Shown here one piece after another: positions 8,648 to 17,806 of a stretch of 64,000 nt of DNA; position 1 is the stretch's first letter; every line of letters starts with the position of its first letter. Position numbers and translations under genes: made by a program. The DNA is from Kumtagia sp963829135 (GTDB lineage: Bacteria > Pseudomonadota > Alphaproteobacteria > Rhizobiales > Rhizobiaceae). The stretch lies in contig CAWHHO010000009.1 in the NCBI GenBank assembly GCA_963829135.1, positions 21,198 to 85,197 of the forward strand, given 5' to 3'. The notes under the pieces were generated by a model. That model was not told the DNA's origin, did not search any database, and was given only the letters and a program-made list of their open reading frames with translations.

Positions 8648-9547
8648 ATGGACACGCTGACCCGCATGCGCGCCTTCATCGACGTTGTCGAAGCTGAGGG
8701 ATTTTCTGCGGCGGGGCGCAAGATCGGCCGTTCCAAGGCGCTATTGTCGAAATATGTGCGAGAGTTGGAGGATGAGCTTGGCGCCCTCCTGCTCAACCGC
8801 ACAACGCGCCAGTTCTCACTGACCGAGGCCGGCCACACCTATTACCGCCGCGCGACTGAAATCATCCGCGAGGTCGACAACCTCGCCGACGCGGTGCGCG
8901 AATCCTCCGGCGACGTGCGCGGCCGCATCAAGCTGTCCGCGCCGCGCACCTTTGCCGATGCGCCAATCGGCCAGTCGATCATCGACTTCGCCAAGGACCA
9001 TCCCGAGATCGTGCTGGATATCCAGCTCGACGACCGCTTTGTCGATCTGGTCGAGGAAGGTTTCGACCTGGCGATCCGCATCACGCGCATGGAAAGCTCG
9101 TCGTTGATTGCCCGCCGGCTGTCGCCCTTCACGATCAGGCTTTGTGCCTCTCCGGAGGCCATCGAGAAATACGGCAAGGTCGAGCGTCCGCAGGATCTGG
9201 CGCAGAAGCCGTGCATAATCGACACCAATGGCCGCTGGCTCTCAAACTGGCCGTTCGTCAACGACAACGGCGATGTGAGCACGGTGTCCGTCAACGGCCG
9301 CATCGAGGTGAATAGCCCAATGGCGGCGCGTGCCGCCGCTGTGTCAGGACTGGGCTGGGCGATCATCCCCGACTTCATCGCTCAGCCGGATATCGACGCA
9401 GGTCGGCTTATCGCGGTGCTGGACGATCACTTGCCGCGTGGCGGAGGCATCTTCGCTGTCTATCCGCATCGCCGCTACTTGCCGGCCAAGGTACGGGTGT
9501 TTGTCGATTATCTCGTCCAGTGGTTCCGCAAGAATGGCGGCGTGTGA
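8648..9547 (+). CDS. LysR family transcriptional regulator
   Basis: A 299-residue regulator with an N-terminal winged helix ('MRAFIDVVEAEGFSAAGRKI', 'SKALLSKYVRELEDELGALL') and a C-terminal periplasmic-binding-like effector domain of the CrgA type. Start ATG 8648 begins the HTH; the frame is open upstream inside the amidase gene but carries no domain. Position suggests that it controls the amidase or the metal genes downstream, but LysR genes are usually divergent from their targets, so the target is open. Confidence 0.9.
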   Translation: MDTLTRMRAFIDVVEAEGFSAAGRKIGRSKALLSKYVRELEDELGALLLNRTTRQFSLTEAGHTYYRRATEIIREVDNLADAVRESSGDVRGRIKLSAPRTFADAPIGQSIIDFAKDHPEIVLDIQLDDRFVDLVEEGFDLAIRITRMESSSLIARRLSPFTIRLCASPEAIEKYGKVERPQDLAQKPCIIDTNGRWLSNWPFVNDNGDVSTVSVNGRIEVNSPMAARAAAVSGLGWAIIPDFIAQPDIDAGRLIAVLDDHLPRGGGIFAVYPHRRYLPAKVRVFVDYLVQWFRKNGGV

Positions 9548-9627
9548 CGATTTGGTGAACGCTTCAGTCCCATTTTCGCCCCGATTCAGGTAATCTTGCG
9601 ACGCAAATCGCTCCGGACACATCGCAG

Positions 9628-10296
9628 AATGCAACTCCCACAAAGACTCGCTGACGGCTGCCGCAGCGTCCACGCTGGTCGCAGCTTCCGCGGCGCCTTC
9701 TCTTGCGCACCCGCATGTGTTCGCCGAGGCCCGGCTTGAGGTGATGGTCAATCCGGACCAGACGGTGAAGTCGCTGAGGCATCTGTGGCGCTTCGACGAT
9801 CTTTTCTCTTCGACCGTCCTGATGGAATTCGACAAGAACTCCGACCTGAAGCTTGACGACGCCGAACTGCATGACGTGGCGAACACGGTCTACCAGTCGC
9901 TTGCCGAGTACAAATATTTCCAGGTGGTCACCGCCGACGGCAAGGACGTCGAAATGCAGCCACCGCCGTCGCTGATGGCCAATTTCGAGAATGAACAGCT
10001 GATCATCCTGTTCGAGTCGGCGCCGAAGCAGCCGCTCAAGCTGGCAGGCAAGGTGGATTTCGGCGTCTATGATCCTACGTTTCTATACCGCCATCGATTT
10101 CGCCGAGGACAGCAACCTGACGGTGGACGCAATGCCCGCCGACTGCAAGAGCACCGTCATCCGGCCCGATCCGGACGAGGTTCTCAGCCAAAACCAATCA
10201 ACGCTGACCGACGCGTTCTTCAACGATCCCGCCGGCACCGACATGAGCAAGATTTTCGCCACCCGCCTGGAGCTTACCTGCCAGGCGAGTGGATGA
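9628..10296 (+). pseudogene. DUF1007 family periplasmic protein (frameshifted as sequenced)
   Basis: The pattern 'SLAHPHVFAEARLE' directly after an Ala-rich hydrophobic stretch is the mature start of DUF1007 proteins, exported partners of NicO metal transporters. The frame breaks at about 10070: 'DFGVYDPTF' continues in the next frame as 'YTAIDFAEDSNLTVDAMPADCK' up to 10296. In the main frame no ATG precedes the signal-like stretch 9651-9704, so a second indel near the start is likely; ATG 9628 in the neighbouring frame is a candidate. It lies upstream of the NicO gene in the same direction, the usual arrangement. Confidence 0.6.
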
Positions 10297-10481
10297 AACG
10301 TGAAGCTGGATCATTGTAATGGCAGCTAAGAGCCTGATTAAAAGAGGGGCGGGCCGGGGCGAAACTGGTGATTTCGAGAACCGCAGCGCAGCGTATCTTT
10401 GGGTTCATGAGCACCGGATCGCAGAAATCGCCGGTTGCAGCCGGGCATGGCGACTTTTGGGACAGGCTCGAGGGAATTGAC

Positions 10482-11656
10482 ATGAAGACCTGGACCGTGC
10501 GGGTAATTTTCGCCCTCCTCACCCTCGCCTATGTCGCGAGCCATTTCCTCCATCAAGCGCATGCCCAGAGTTCGCTCGGCATCGGCACGAACGAGGCGAT
10601 GGTACCGTCGACCGGCCTGCTCGGCGCTTTTATGGGTTGGGTGAATATCCAGCAGCAAGGCTTTTACCGGTCGCTGACGACCGCGCTGAAGGCGATGCGC
10701 CAGGACGGCAGCCAGTTGTGGATCTTGATCGGCCTATCCTTCGCCTACGGCATCTTCCACGCCGCCGGCCCCGGCCATGGCAAGGCAGTGATTTCCTCTT
10801 ACATGCTCGCCAACGAGGTCGCGTTGAAGCGCGGCATCATGCTGTCCTTCGTCTCGGCCTTCTTGCAGGCGCTGACCGCGATTGCCGTCATGACGCTTGT
10901 ATTCCTCGTGCTGCGCGGAACGGCTGTATCGATGACCGACGCCACTTGGTTTCTCGAAGTCGCCAGCTACGCGCTGATCACGCTGTTCGGTGCCTGGCTG
11001 CTATGGAAGAAGGCGGCGTCGCGCCTTGCCGGGCTTTTCGGCCTCAATCCCGCCATCAGCCTTTCCGCCGCGCACGCGCTTGCATAGTCATGCGCATGCC
11101 CATGCCGGTCACGCGCACGCAGCGGCGCATGCCCACCATGAGCACGATCACCATGATGATCACGCCCACCACAACCACGCACATGCTAATTCACACGCAG
11201 CGGCTCACAGCGAGAACGCGCATTCCTACGCGGCGCACGGCCATGGTCACCGCGGCCATAGCCATGCTGCCGGCGAAGTGTGCGAGACCTGCGGTCACAG
11301 CCACGCGCCGGACCCTGCCATGCTCTCCGGCGACCGTTTCGACTGGCGCACCGCCTGGTCGGCGGTCGCCGCGGTCGGCCTGCGTCCTTGCTCCGGCGCG
11401 CTGATCGTGCTTTCTTTCGCCTTTCTCAACGGCCTGTTCGCTGGCGGCGTGTTGTCGGTCGTTCGCCATGGCGATCGGCACCGCGATCACCGTTTCCATA
11501 TTGGCGACGCTCGCCGTCACCGCCAAGAACTGGGCAGTCACGATGGCCGGCGACGGTCACGCCGGCAACCGGATCCACGCCGCGATAGAGATCGGCGGCG
11601 CCGCGCTGGTGTTTTTGCTGGGCCTTGCTTTGCTCGGCGCAAGCTTGAACGCGTAG
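10482..11656 (+). pseudogene. NicO-type nickel/cobalt transporter (frameshifted as sequenced)
   Basis: Integral membrane protein of the NicO/RcnA group. An N-terminal hydrophobic segment is followed by 'YGIFHAAGPGHGKAVISSYM', the signature of the family with metal-binding His residues, several transmembrane helices, then a cytoplasmic His-rich loop (about 45 residues, mostly HA/HD/HH) and 'CETCGHSHAP'. The last helices follow 'VGLRPCSGALIVLSFAF'. The protein is spread over three frames, with breaks near 11075 and 11460. ATG 10482 follows GAGGGAATTGAC. It probably exports Ni2+/Co2+, with the DUF1007 protein upstream as partner. Confidence 0.7.
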
Positions 11657-11661
11657 CGCTT

Positions 11662-11901
11662 TCACTCCCCTTGCGCCGCGGAAAGGGTAAGCTTGCGCCT
11701 CACTTTCCGCGTTGACTTCGTGCCGCGCAGCCAGAACACGCCGAAAAACGCCGCGACGAACAGCACTGCGACAATGCCGGCGACTGTCGTCGAATAGTTG
11801 CCGATCGCCAGCATGATTGTCGGCATGAAGTAGAGGCCGAAGCCGAAGACCAGCATGATGATCAACGCCGCGATCGCTGCGCTTTTGTTGTCAGGGGTCA
11901 T
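11662..11901 (-). CDS. Small hypothetical membrane protein
   Basis: A 79-residue protein with two predicted hydrophobic helices (about residues 7-28 and 35-57) and a basic C-terminus ('GTKSTRKVRRKL'). I do not recognise a family. Its ATG overlaps the stop codon of the SDR gene by one base, so it is translationally coupled as the last gene of the GNAT-CDF-SDR operon. Confidence 0.6.
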   Translation of the reverse strand: MTPDNKSAAIAALIIMLVFGFGLYFMPTIMLAIGNYSTTVAGIVAVLFVAAFFGVFWLRGTKSTRKVRRKLTLSAAQGE

Positions 11902-12660
11902 CAGAGCGCAAATCCGCCATCGACATTCATCACCGTGCCCGTGGTGAATGCCGCTTCGTCCGAAGCCAGGTAGACGACAATCGGTGCGATTTCGGCGGCA
12001 TCAGCGACGCGGCCCATCGGCTGGCGCTGGATGAACATTTCCAGCGCCTTCTCCTTGCTGCCCCATTCCTTGCCGAGGACGTCGACGCGCTCTTCCCAGG
12101 ATGGCGACTTGAACGTTCCCGGCGCGATCGCGTTGCAGCGTATGCCGTCGCGGATGAAGTCCGCGGCGACCGCCTTGGTCAGGCCGATCACCGCCGCCTT
12201 GCTGGCGCCATAGGCATAGCGGTTCGGGATGCCGCGCACCGATGACGCGCCCGACGCGATGTTGACGATCGAGCTGGTCTTGCCGCGTTTCCTTTGCCCG
12301 CTCGAGCATGCCCGGCAGGAACGCCTTGATAGTGCGGTGCATGGACTTCACGTTGAGATCGAACGAGAAATCCCAATCTTTCTCGCTGGTGGTCAGCACC
12401 GTTCCGTGATGCACAAATCCGGCGACGTTGACGAGGATGTCGACCTGCCCGACCTTCGCCGCATAAGCCTCCACCGCCTTGGTCGACAGCACGTCGAGCT
12501 TCGCCTTCTTGGCCCGCGCCAGCCCGTCCAGCCCGTCGCGCGAAATGTCGGATGCGTAAACGGTGGCGCCCTCGGCGACGAATGCCTCGGCGATCGCCCG
12601 GCCTATCCCCTGCGCCGCCGCCGTTACGACCGCGACCTTGCCCTTCAATCTGCCAGCCAT
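11901..12660 (-). pseudogene. SDR oxidoreductase, BDH2/DHRS6-like (frameshifted as sequenced)
   Basis: Short-chain dehydrogenase with 'TAAAQGIGRAIAEAF' (NAD-binding), 'NVAGFVHHGTVL', 'DWDFSFDLNVKSM', the active-site 'YAYGASKAAVIGLTK' and 'LASDEAAFTTG'. It resembles type 2 3-hydroxybutyrate dehydrogenase (BDH2/DHRS6) and bacterial sugar-acid dehydrogenases of the same branch; the substrate is undetermined. The frame breaks near 12282 in AAAGGAAACG: the first half ends 'GMLERAK' and the other frame resumes with the Ser-containing catalytic segment before 'VRGIPNRYAYG'. Start ATG 12660 follows AGGAGAAAAAC. The CDF gene ends 10 bp upstream. Confidence 0.75.
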
Positions 12661-12669
12661 GTTTTTCTC

Positions 12670-13665
12670 CTAGTGCAGATGCTCGGGCCGCGCGTCGGCG
12701 CATGTCGCCGAATTCCGGTTCTACGGTCGCATGCTCGATGCCGTGGGTTGCGGCAAGCCGCATCTTGATCTGCGTCACCGCCGCATACGGGTCGGTGCCT
12801 TCCTTCAGGCAGGCATGCAGCGTCGCCATGTTCTTCTGGCCATCGAGCGACCAGACATGCATGTGATGCACCTCGCGCAGCCCCCTGATCGACTTCTGCA
12901 GATCAGCCGCGATCGCATCGCGGTCGATGCGCTTCGGGGTACCCTCGAGCAAAAGATGCGCGGCATCGCGCATCAAAGCGACCAGGCGGTGGAAAGAATC
13001 AGCAGCGCGACGACCACCGACAGGATCGGATCGATCGGCGTCCATCCGGTCGCGAGGATGACGATGGCGGCAACGATCGCTGCGACCGATCCAAGCATGT
13101 CGCCGAGCACATGCAGGATCGCACCCCGCATGTTGAGACTCTCGCGATCGCCGCCATGCAGGATGAAGAAACTGCCGATGTTTACCAGCCAGACCAAGCG
13201 CTGGCGACCACCAGCATCGGGCCGCCGAGCACCGGCTCCGGGCGCATGAACCGAAGGGCGGCTTCGTAGCAGATCCACAGCGCGACTGCAAAGATCGTGA
13301 TGCCGTTGGTGTACGCGACGAGCGTCTTCACCCTTCCGAGGCCATAGGTGTGGCGCTTGGTTGCCGGCCTGTCCGACAGATGGAACGCATACCATGCGAG
13401 CCACAGCGCGATCGAATCGGTCAGCATGTGGCCGGCATCGGCAAGCAGCGCCAGCGAACCGGTGAAGAACCCCGCAGCGCCCTCTGCCAGCATGAAGCCG
13501 CCGGTGAGCACTGCCACGATCAGCACGCGCTTCTTGTCGGTATTGCCGTAGTCATGCGTATGGCCGGGACCGTGGTCATGTCCAGCCCACGTGGGCGCGA
13601 TGGTCATGACCTTCATGCGAATGGTCATGGTCGCCATGGCTATGATCGGAATGGGCCTGAGCCAT
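12670..13665 (-). pseudogene. CDF family cation efflux protein (several frameshifts as sequenced)
   Basis: Zinc/cadmium/cobalt exporter of the cation diffusion facilitator family. A His-rich N-terminus (HSDHSHGDHDHSHEGHDH) precedes 'LADAGHMLTDSIALWLAW' (metal-site HxxxD), the second site 'HVLGDMLGSVAAIVA' and a cytoplasmic domain 'VHHMHVWSLDGQKNMATLHA'. These pieces lie in different minus frames, with breaks near 13585, 13195, 12985 and 12705. After the last break the frame ends '...ADARPEHLH' at TAG 12670. Four indels in one gene of normal length are hard to explain except by sequence error. It starts 6 bp after the GNAT gene stop. Confidence 0.7.
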
Positions 13666-13670
13666 ACTTT

Positions 13671-14351
13671 TCAAACTCCCTCGGCCCGGAACTCTTCCAG
13701 CCGCTTCTTCTGTTGCCCTTCGGCGTTGAAATTGGCTGGATCGAGCCAAGCTTCATAGGCGCGCTTCAGCGCCGGCCATTCCTTGTCGATGATCGAATAC
13801 CATGCCGTGTCGCGGTTTTCACCCTTGATCACCATGGCCTGCCGGAACACACCCTCCGGCTGGAAGCCGAAGCGGACAGCGGCGCGCTTCGACGGCTCGT
13901 TGCGGTTGTTGCACTTCCATTCCCAGCGGCGATAGCCGAGATCGTCGAAGATGTAGCGCATAAACAGGAAATGCGCCTCGGTCGCCGCGGGCTTGCGCTG
14001 CATCAGCGGCCCCCAATGGATGTGGCCGATCTCGATCACGCCGTTTGCGGGATCGATGCGCAGGAACGTCTGTCGCCCGGCGACCTTGCCGGTCGCCTTG
14101 TCGATACAGACGAAATAGAGTGGGTCGTCGCTCGCCTCGGCCTTTTCCAGCCATGGCTGAAAGGCGGCGCGGCTTTCCGGTGTCGTCTCGCCCAGCCAGC
14201 GGAACCGCTCATCGGAATTGCCGATCGTCGCCGCTTCGTAGAGGCCGTCGCCATGCCTGTCGGCCGACAAAGGCTCCAGCCGGACATAGCGGCCGTCCAG
14301 CACATGGCGATCCGGGCGCGGGCGCGGCGCCCAGTTCGAAAGGTCGTCCAT
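13671..14351 (-). CDS. GNAT family N-acetyltransferase (RimJ/RimL type)
   Basis: About 226 residues; RimJ/RimL-like acetyltransferase: 'LDGRYVRLEPLSADRH', 'GVIEIGHIHWGPLMQRKPAATEA' (acetyl-CoA site), 'YRRWEWKCNNRNEPSKRAAVRFGF' (the characteristic N-x-x-S segment). The substrate is probably a protein N-terminus or a small amine. ATG 14351 has GGAG eight bases upstream; GTG 14360 is a close alternative. First gene of an operon with the CDF, SDR and small membrane protein genes. Confidence 0.8.
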   Translation of the reverse strand: MDDLSNWAPRPRPDRHVLDGRYVRLEPLSADRHGDGLYEAATIGNSDERFRWLGETTPESRAAFQPWLEKAEASDDPLYFVCIDKATGKVAGRQTFLRIDPANGVIEIGHIHWGPLMQRKPAATEAHFLFMRYIFDDLGYRRWEWKCNNRNEPSKRAAVRFGFQPEGVFRQAMVIKGENRDTAWYSIIDKEWPALKRAYEAWLDPANFNAEGQQKKRLEEFRAEGV

Positions 14352-14452
14352 CTCATCCACTCCAACTTGACCATGGAAGCATAGCAGCATATGCTTCCAA
14401 CGTTCATTTTGGCTTCTTTTATGGGCGATATCTGAACCAAAGGATTGGACCA

Positions 14453-14748
14453 GTGGCAATCACCATTCGGAACAAGGCGACGGAAGAACTGATCCGAAAA
14501 TCGGCCGGCGCACGGGCGAAGGGCCGAGCGCGGTGATCCGCCGGCTGGCCGAGAATGAAAATCGTCAGCAGCTGCAGGGGCGGGTGTCCGAGGAGGAGCT
14601 TAAGCGTCGCATGGCGGTCTTTGACGAACTGGCAAAGAAGTATCCGCCGCCTGAACCGCGCGCAACCAAGGCCGAGATCGATGCTGAGATCGACGACATG
14701 TATCGATACCTCGACGAAGACGGTGTCAAATCTGAGCACGAACAATGA
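14453..14748 (+). pseudogene. vapB: VapB-type antitoxin, Rv0623-like (frameshifted as sequenced)
   Basis: Reads 'AITIRNKATEELIRK' in one frame and 'IGRRTGEGPSAVIRRLAENE' in the next, the complete N-terminal DNA-binding region of the Rv0623-like antitoxin family. One A appears to be missing in the AAAA run near 14497. The C-terminal toxin-binding tail 'DAEIDDMYRYLDEDG' is acidic, as usual. GTG 14453 is the likely start with AAAGGA upstream. The stop overlaps the ATG of the VapC gene. Confidence 0.65.
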
Positions 14749-15140
14749 TAGTGGTGGACACGTCCGCCGTCGTAACGTTGTTCACGCGAGAGAGTGAATG
14801 GCGAGATGTCGCCAAATGTTTGGGAGGAAGCAACATCGCGTGGTTCCCTGTTCCCGCATACTTGGAGTTTACACTTCGCAAGAAGCTCGGACCGACGGCA
14901 CGCGGCTGGTTGGACGACTTGTTGCGAATCGGGCCTCTTAGGCTGGCACCGTTGGAAGTAGAACATGCCGCCCTCGCAGCGGATGCAGCGCTGCGTTACG
15001 GCAAAGGATCGGGCCACAGGGCGCAGCTCAATTTCGGCGATTGCTTCTCATACGCTGTCGCAAAGCAACGGGGCCTGCCGCTCCTCTATGTTGGCCGCGA
15101 CTTCACGCACACAGATATCCAACCGGCGCTCGAACCATGA
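14745..15140 (+). CDS. vapC: VapC-type PIN-domain ribonuclease toxin
   Basis: A 131-residue PIN protein: 'MIVVDTSAVVTLFTRE' has the first acidic residue, 'YLEFTLR' the second and 'NFGDCFSYAVAKQRGLPLLYVGRDF' the C-terminal pair that binds Mg2+. Such toxins cleave tRNA or rRNA and are neutralised by the antitoxin encoded just upstream. Starts by ATGA overlap with the antitoxin; its own stop overlaps the next start, so three genes are coupled. Confidence 0.85.
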   Translation: MIVVDTSAVVTLFTRESEWRDVAKCLGGSNIAWFPVPAYLEFTLRKKLGPTARGWLDDLLRIGPLRLAPLEVEHAALAADAALRYGKGSGHRAQLNFGDCFSYAVAKQRGLPLLYVGRDFTHTDIQPALEP

Positions 15141-16333
15141 CCCTTCACACGATTGCCGCTTTTGACCGTATCGGCGAGGAGAATGCCTTCGCCGTGCTCG
15201 CCCGGGCAACGGCGCTTGCCGCGCAAGGCAAGGACATCATCAATCTCGGCATCGGCCAGCCGGACTTCCGTACGCCGGAGCACATCGTCGAAGCGGCGAT
15301 CAAGGCGCTTCGCGACGGCCACCATGGCTACACGCCGGCGACCGGCCTGCTTGCTACCCGCGAGGCAGTCGCCCGCCGCACCAAAACAACGACAGGCGTC
15401 GATATTTCGCCAGAAAGCATCATGATCCTGCCGGGCGGCAAGCCGACCATGTATGCAGCGATCGTCATGTTCGGCGAGCCCGGCGCCGAGATCCTCTATC
15501 CCGATCCAGGCTTTCCGATCTATCGCTCGATGATCGAGTTCACCGGAGCGACGCCGATACCCGTGCCGATGCGCGAACAGAATGGCTTTGCCTTTTCGGC
15601 CGACGAAACGCTCGCCTTGATCACGCCGCAGACACGGCTGCTTATCCTCAATTCGCCAGCCAATCCCACCGGGGGCGTCACGCCGCGGGTGGAGATCGAG
15701 AAACTGGTGAAGGGGATGGAAAAGCACCCGCATGTCGCGATCATGTCGGACGAGATCTACGACGTCATGACCTATGATGGCGAGCAACATTGCTCGCTGC
15801 TCCAGTTTCCCGAAATTCGCGACCGGCTGATAATCCTGAACGGCTGGTCGAAAACCTGGGCGATGACCGGCTGGCGCATGGGCTGGTCGATCTGGCCGAA
15901 TGGACCGGCGAGCAGCAACCTCTACGACAAGGTGCGCAAATTGGCGGTCAATTGCTGGTCCTGCGTCAACGCTCCGTCGCAATTCGCCGGCATTGCGGCC
16001 ATCGATGGCCCGCAAGATGCCGTTGACACGATGATGAAAGCCTTCGACCGCCGCCGAAAGCTGGTCGTCGAGGGGCTAAACAACCTGCCTGGTGTTTCCT
16101 GCATCACGCCGAAGGGCGCGTTCTACGCGTTCCCCAACATTTCCGGCACCGGATGGAAAGCAAAGCAGCTCGCTTCGGCACTGCTGGAAGAGAGCGGCGT
16201 CGCGCTGATTGGCGGCCCGGATTTCGGCATCCTCGGCGAGGGCTACATCCGTCTTTCTTACGCCAATTCCGAGGAGAACATTTCGCGGGCGCTGGAACGC
16301 GTCGGAGCCTTTCTCGCCAAGACGGCGGAATAG
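15137..16333 (+). CDS. Class I/II PLP aminotransferase (aspartate aminotransferase-like)
   Basis: A 398-residue fold-type I aminotransferase: 'NLGIGQPDF', 'NSPANPTGGV', 'SDEIYDVMTYDG', 'NGWSKTWAMTGWRMGW' with the PLP lysine, and 'YIRLSYANSEENI' with the carboxylate-binding arginine. The substrate is not resolved. ATG 15137 overlaps the VapC stop (ATGA), so translation is coupled to the toxin gene. The frame is open upstream to 15041 inside vapC, but the domain begins at 'IAAFDRIGEENAF'. Confidence 0.85.
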   Translation: MTLHTIAAFDRIGEENAFAVLARATALAAQGKDIINLGIGQPDFRTPEHIVEAAIKALRDGHHGYTPATGLLATREAVARRTKTTTGVDISPESIMILPGGKPTMYAAIVMFGEPGAEILYPDPGFPIYRSMIEFTGATPIPVPMREQNGFAFSADETLALITPQTRLLILNSPANPTGGVTPRVEIEKLVKGMEKHPHVAIMSDEIYDVMTYDGEQHCSLLQFPEIRDRLIILNGWSKTWAMTGWRMGWSIWPNGPASSNLYDKVRKLAVNCWSCVNAPSQFAGIAAIDGPQDAVDTMMKAFDRRRKLVVEGLNNLPGVSCITPKGAFYAFPNISGTGWKAKQLASALLEESGVALIGGPDFGILGEGYIRLSYANSEENISRALERVGAFLAKTAE

Positions 16334-16419
16334 CCCCGGTCTATGGCAGGAAATGCCGGCGACCGGATAATGGGCAGCGCACCATTCAGGATATGGAAGC
16401 CCAACAAAGGGAGGTTAGC

Positions 16420-16734
16420 GTGTTGAAGAAGCTTCTTGCCAGCGGCCTGGTGGCAGCGGCGCTGTCGGCATCGATTACCATCGCCAGAGCCGATGAGGCT
16501 GCCGAAATCTGTGGCGGCATTCAGGGGCTTACCTGCTCGTCCGGCAAGTTCTGCGACCATCCGAACGGCACCTGCGGCGCAGCTGACCAAACCGGGCTCT
16601 GCAGCGACAAGCCGGCGTTCTGTACCAGGGAGTACACGCCGGTTTGCGGCTGCGACGGCAAGACCTATGGCAATGATTGCGAACGGCGTGCTGCCGGGGT
16701 GTCGAAGCTGGCGGATGGAGAGTGCAAGAAATAG
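16420..16734 (+). CDS. Secreted Kazal-type protease inhibitor domain protein
   Basis: A 104-residue exported protein. Residues 1-22 form a signal peptide (LKKLL, then an Ala-rich core, cleavage after 'IARA'). The mature part has ten or more cysteines and ends with 'REYTPVCGCDGKTYGNDCE', the Kazal signature. The first half ('CGGIQGLTCSSGKFCDHPNGTCG') is a small Cys-rich module often found before it. Kazal domains inhibit serine proteases by canonical loop binding; the target is unknown. GTG 16420 follows AAAGGGAGG; an ATG 36 bases upstream would spoil the signal peptide. Confidence 0.8.
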   Translation: MLKKLLASGLVAAALSASITIARADEAAEICGGIQGLTCSSGKFCDHPNGTCGAADQTGLCSDKPAFCTREYTPVCGCDGKTYGNDCERRAAGVSKLADGECKK

Positions 16735-16780
16735 CCTCGGACTGGCAGGGCGATCGCATCAACGGTGCCAAGCGGAAGAT

Positions 16781-17671
16781 CTAGTCTGGATCTTCCACGT
16801 CCAACACCTTCTCGAACCAGTGATGGGCGTAAGGATTGTCGTTATACCGCGCTATTTCGTGATAGCCGAGTTTGCGGTAAAGCGCGTGCGCCTCGGTCAG
16901 GGCCTTGTTGGTGTCGAGCCGCAGCGTATGAAAGCCGGATTCTCGCGCGATCGCCTCAAGCTTCTGCATGATCCTGCCGGCAACGCCCTGTCCTCGCGCC
17001 GATGCCGATACCCAGACGCGCTTGACCTCGCCGACGCCTGCCTCCAGTTGGCGCAGCGCCCCGCAACCAATTGCATCGCCGTCGATACGCGCCACGACGA
17101 ACTGGCCTGAAGCCTCGGCGCCCGCCGATGCACCGGTCGCAGGATCGAAGCCATTGTCGAAACGCTGGTTGAGTTCGGCGAAATACTGGGCGAGACAACA
17201 GCGCGCATCTTCGCTATCGCTGGAGGCCACGCTTATTTCGACAGACGCCGCCCTCAGCAGCCGCTCGACCTCGCCCATCGACGCGACCAGCCGCTCGCGC
17301 TGCGGCGCAGAAAGAGCAGCAAGGATCGACTGCGCCAGATCGTCGGAGAGCGCATCGTAGGCATCAAACTCGGTGCGGCCCTTATCAGTTAGCTGTACCT
17401 TACGCACGCGTCCGTCTTCCGCTTTCCGGGTGAGTTTGATCGCGTCCTGCTTCTCCAGTGAGCGCAGCAGCCGGCTCATATAGCCGGCGTCGAGGCCGAG
17501 TTTTTTCCGCAGTATCCGCACGTCGGAGCCATCGCATGCCCCGACTTCGAAGATCAGCCGCGCTTCGCCAAGCGGCCTGCCGCGGGACAGATAGTTGTCC
17601 TCGAGCGCGCCGACGCGCCGGGTGACGATCCGATTGAAACTCCGAACCCGCTTGACCTGTTCTATGTCCAT
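16781..17671 (-). CDS. MarR-GNAT fusion protein
   Basis: A 296-residue two-domain protein. Residues ~1-140 are a MarR winged helix ('GLDAGYMSRLLRSLEKQDAIKLTR', 'AEDGRVRKVQLTDKGR'); residues ~145-290 are a GNAT acetyltransferase ('VSASARGQGVAGRIMQKLEA', 'ALYRKLGYHEIARYNDNPYAHHWFEK'). The architecture is known in rhizobia and actinobacteria; the acetyl acceptor is unknown. A perfect 10-bp inverted repeat overlaps the start codon, implying autoregulation. Confidence 0.9.
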   Translation of the reverse strand: MDIEQVKRVRSFNRIVTRRVGALEDNYLSRGRPLGEARLIFEVGACDGSDVRILRKKLGLDAGYMSRLLRSLEKQDAIKLTRKAEDGRVRKVQLTDKGRTEFDAYDALSDDLAQSILAALSAPQRERLVASMGEVERLLRAASVEISVASSDSEDARCCLAQYFAELNQRFDNGFDPATGASAGAEASGQFVVARIDGDAIGCGALRQLEAGVGEVKRVWVSASARGQGVAGRIMQKLEAIARESGFHTLRLDTNKALTEAHALYRKLGYHEIARYNDNPYAHHWFEKVLDVEDPD

Positions 17672-17693
17672 TATCTGACTTTAGTCAGATAAT
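17670..17693. promoter_or_regulatory. Palindromic operator of the MarR-GNAT gene
   Basis: Perfect inverted repeat: arms ATTATCTGAC and GTCAGATAAT around a TTTA spacer, overlapping the MarR-GNAT start codon (17669-17671). Size and symmetry fit a MarR dimer site. Confidence 0.65.
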
Positions 17694-17806
17694 TTCCCCA
17701 ACGCAACGGAACTCAGAGCACGATACTCCGAGCAGCACTATGGGTTTAACCTATGGGAAATTGGGCCCGCATGATATGCTGTGGCTATCTCCTGAGGGCA
17801 TGTGCA

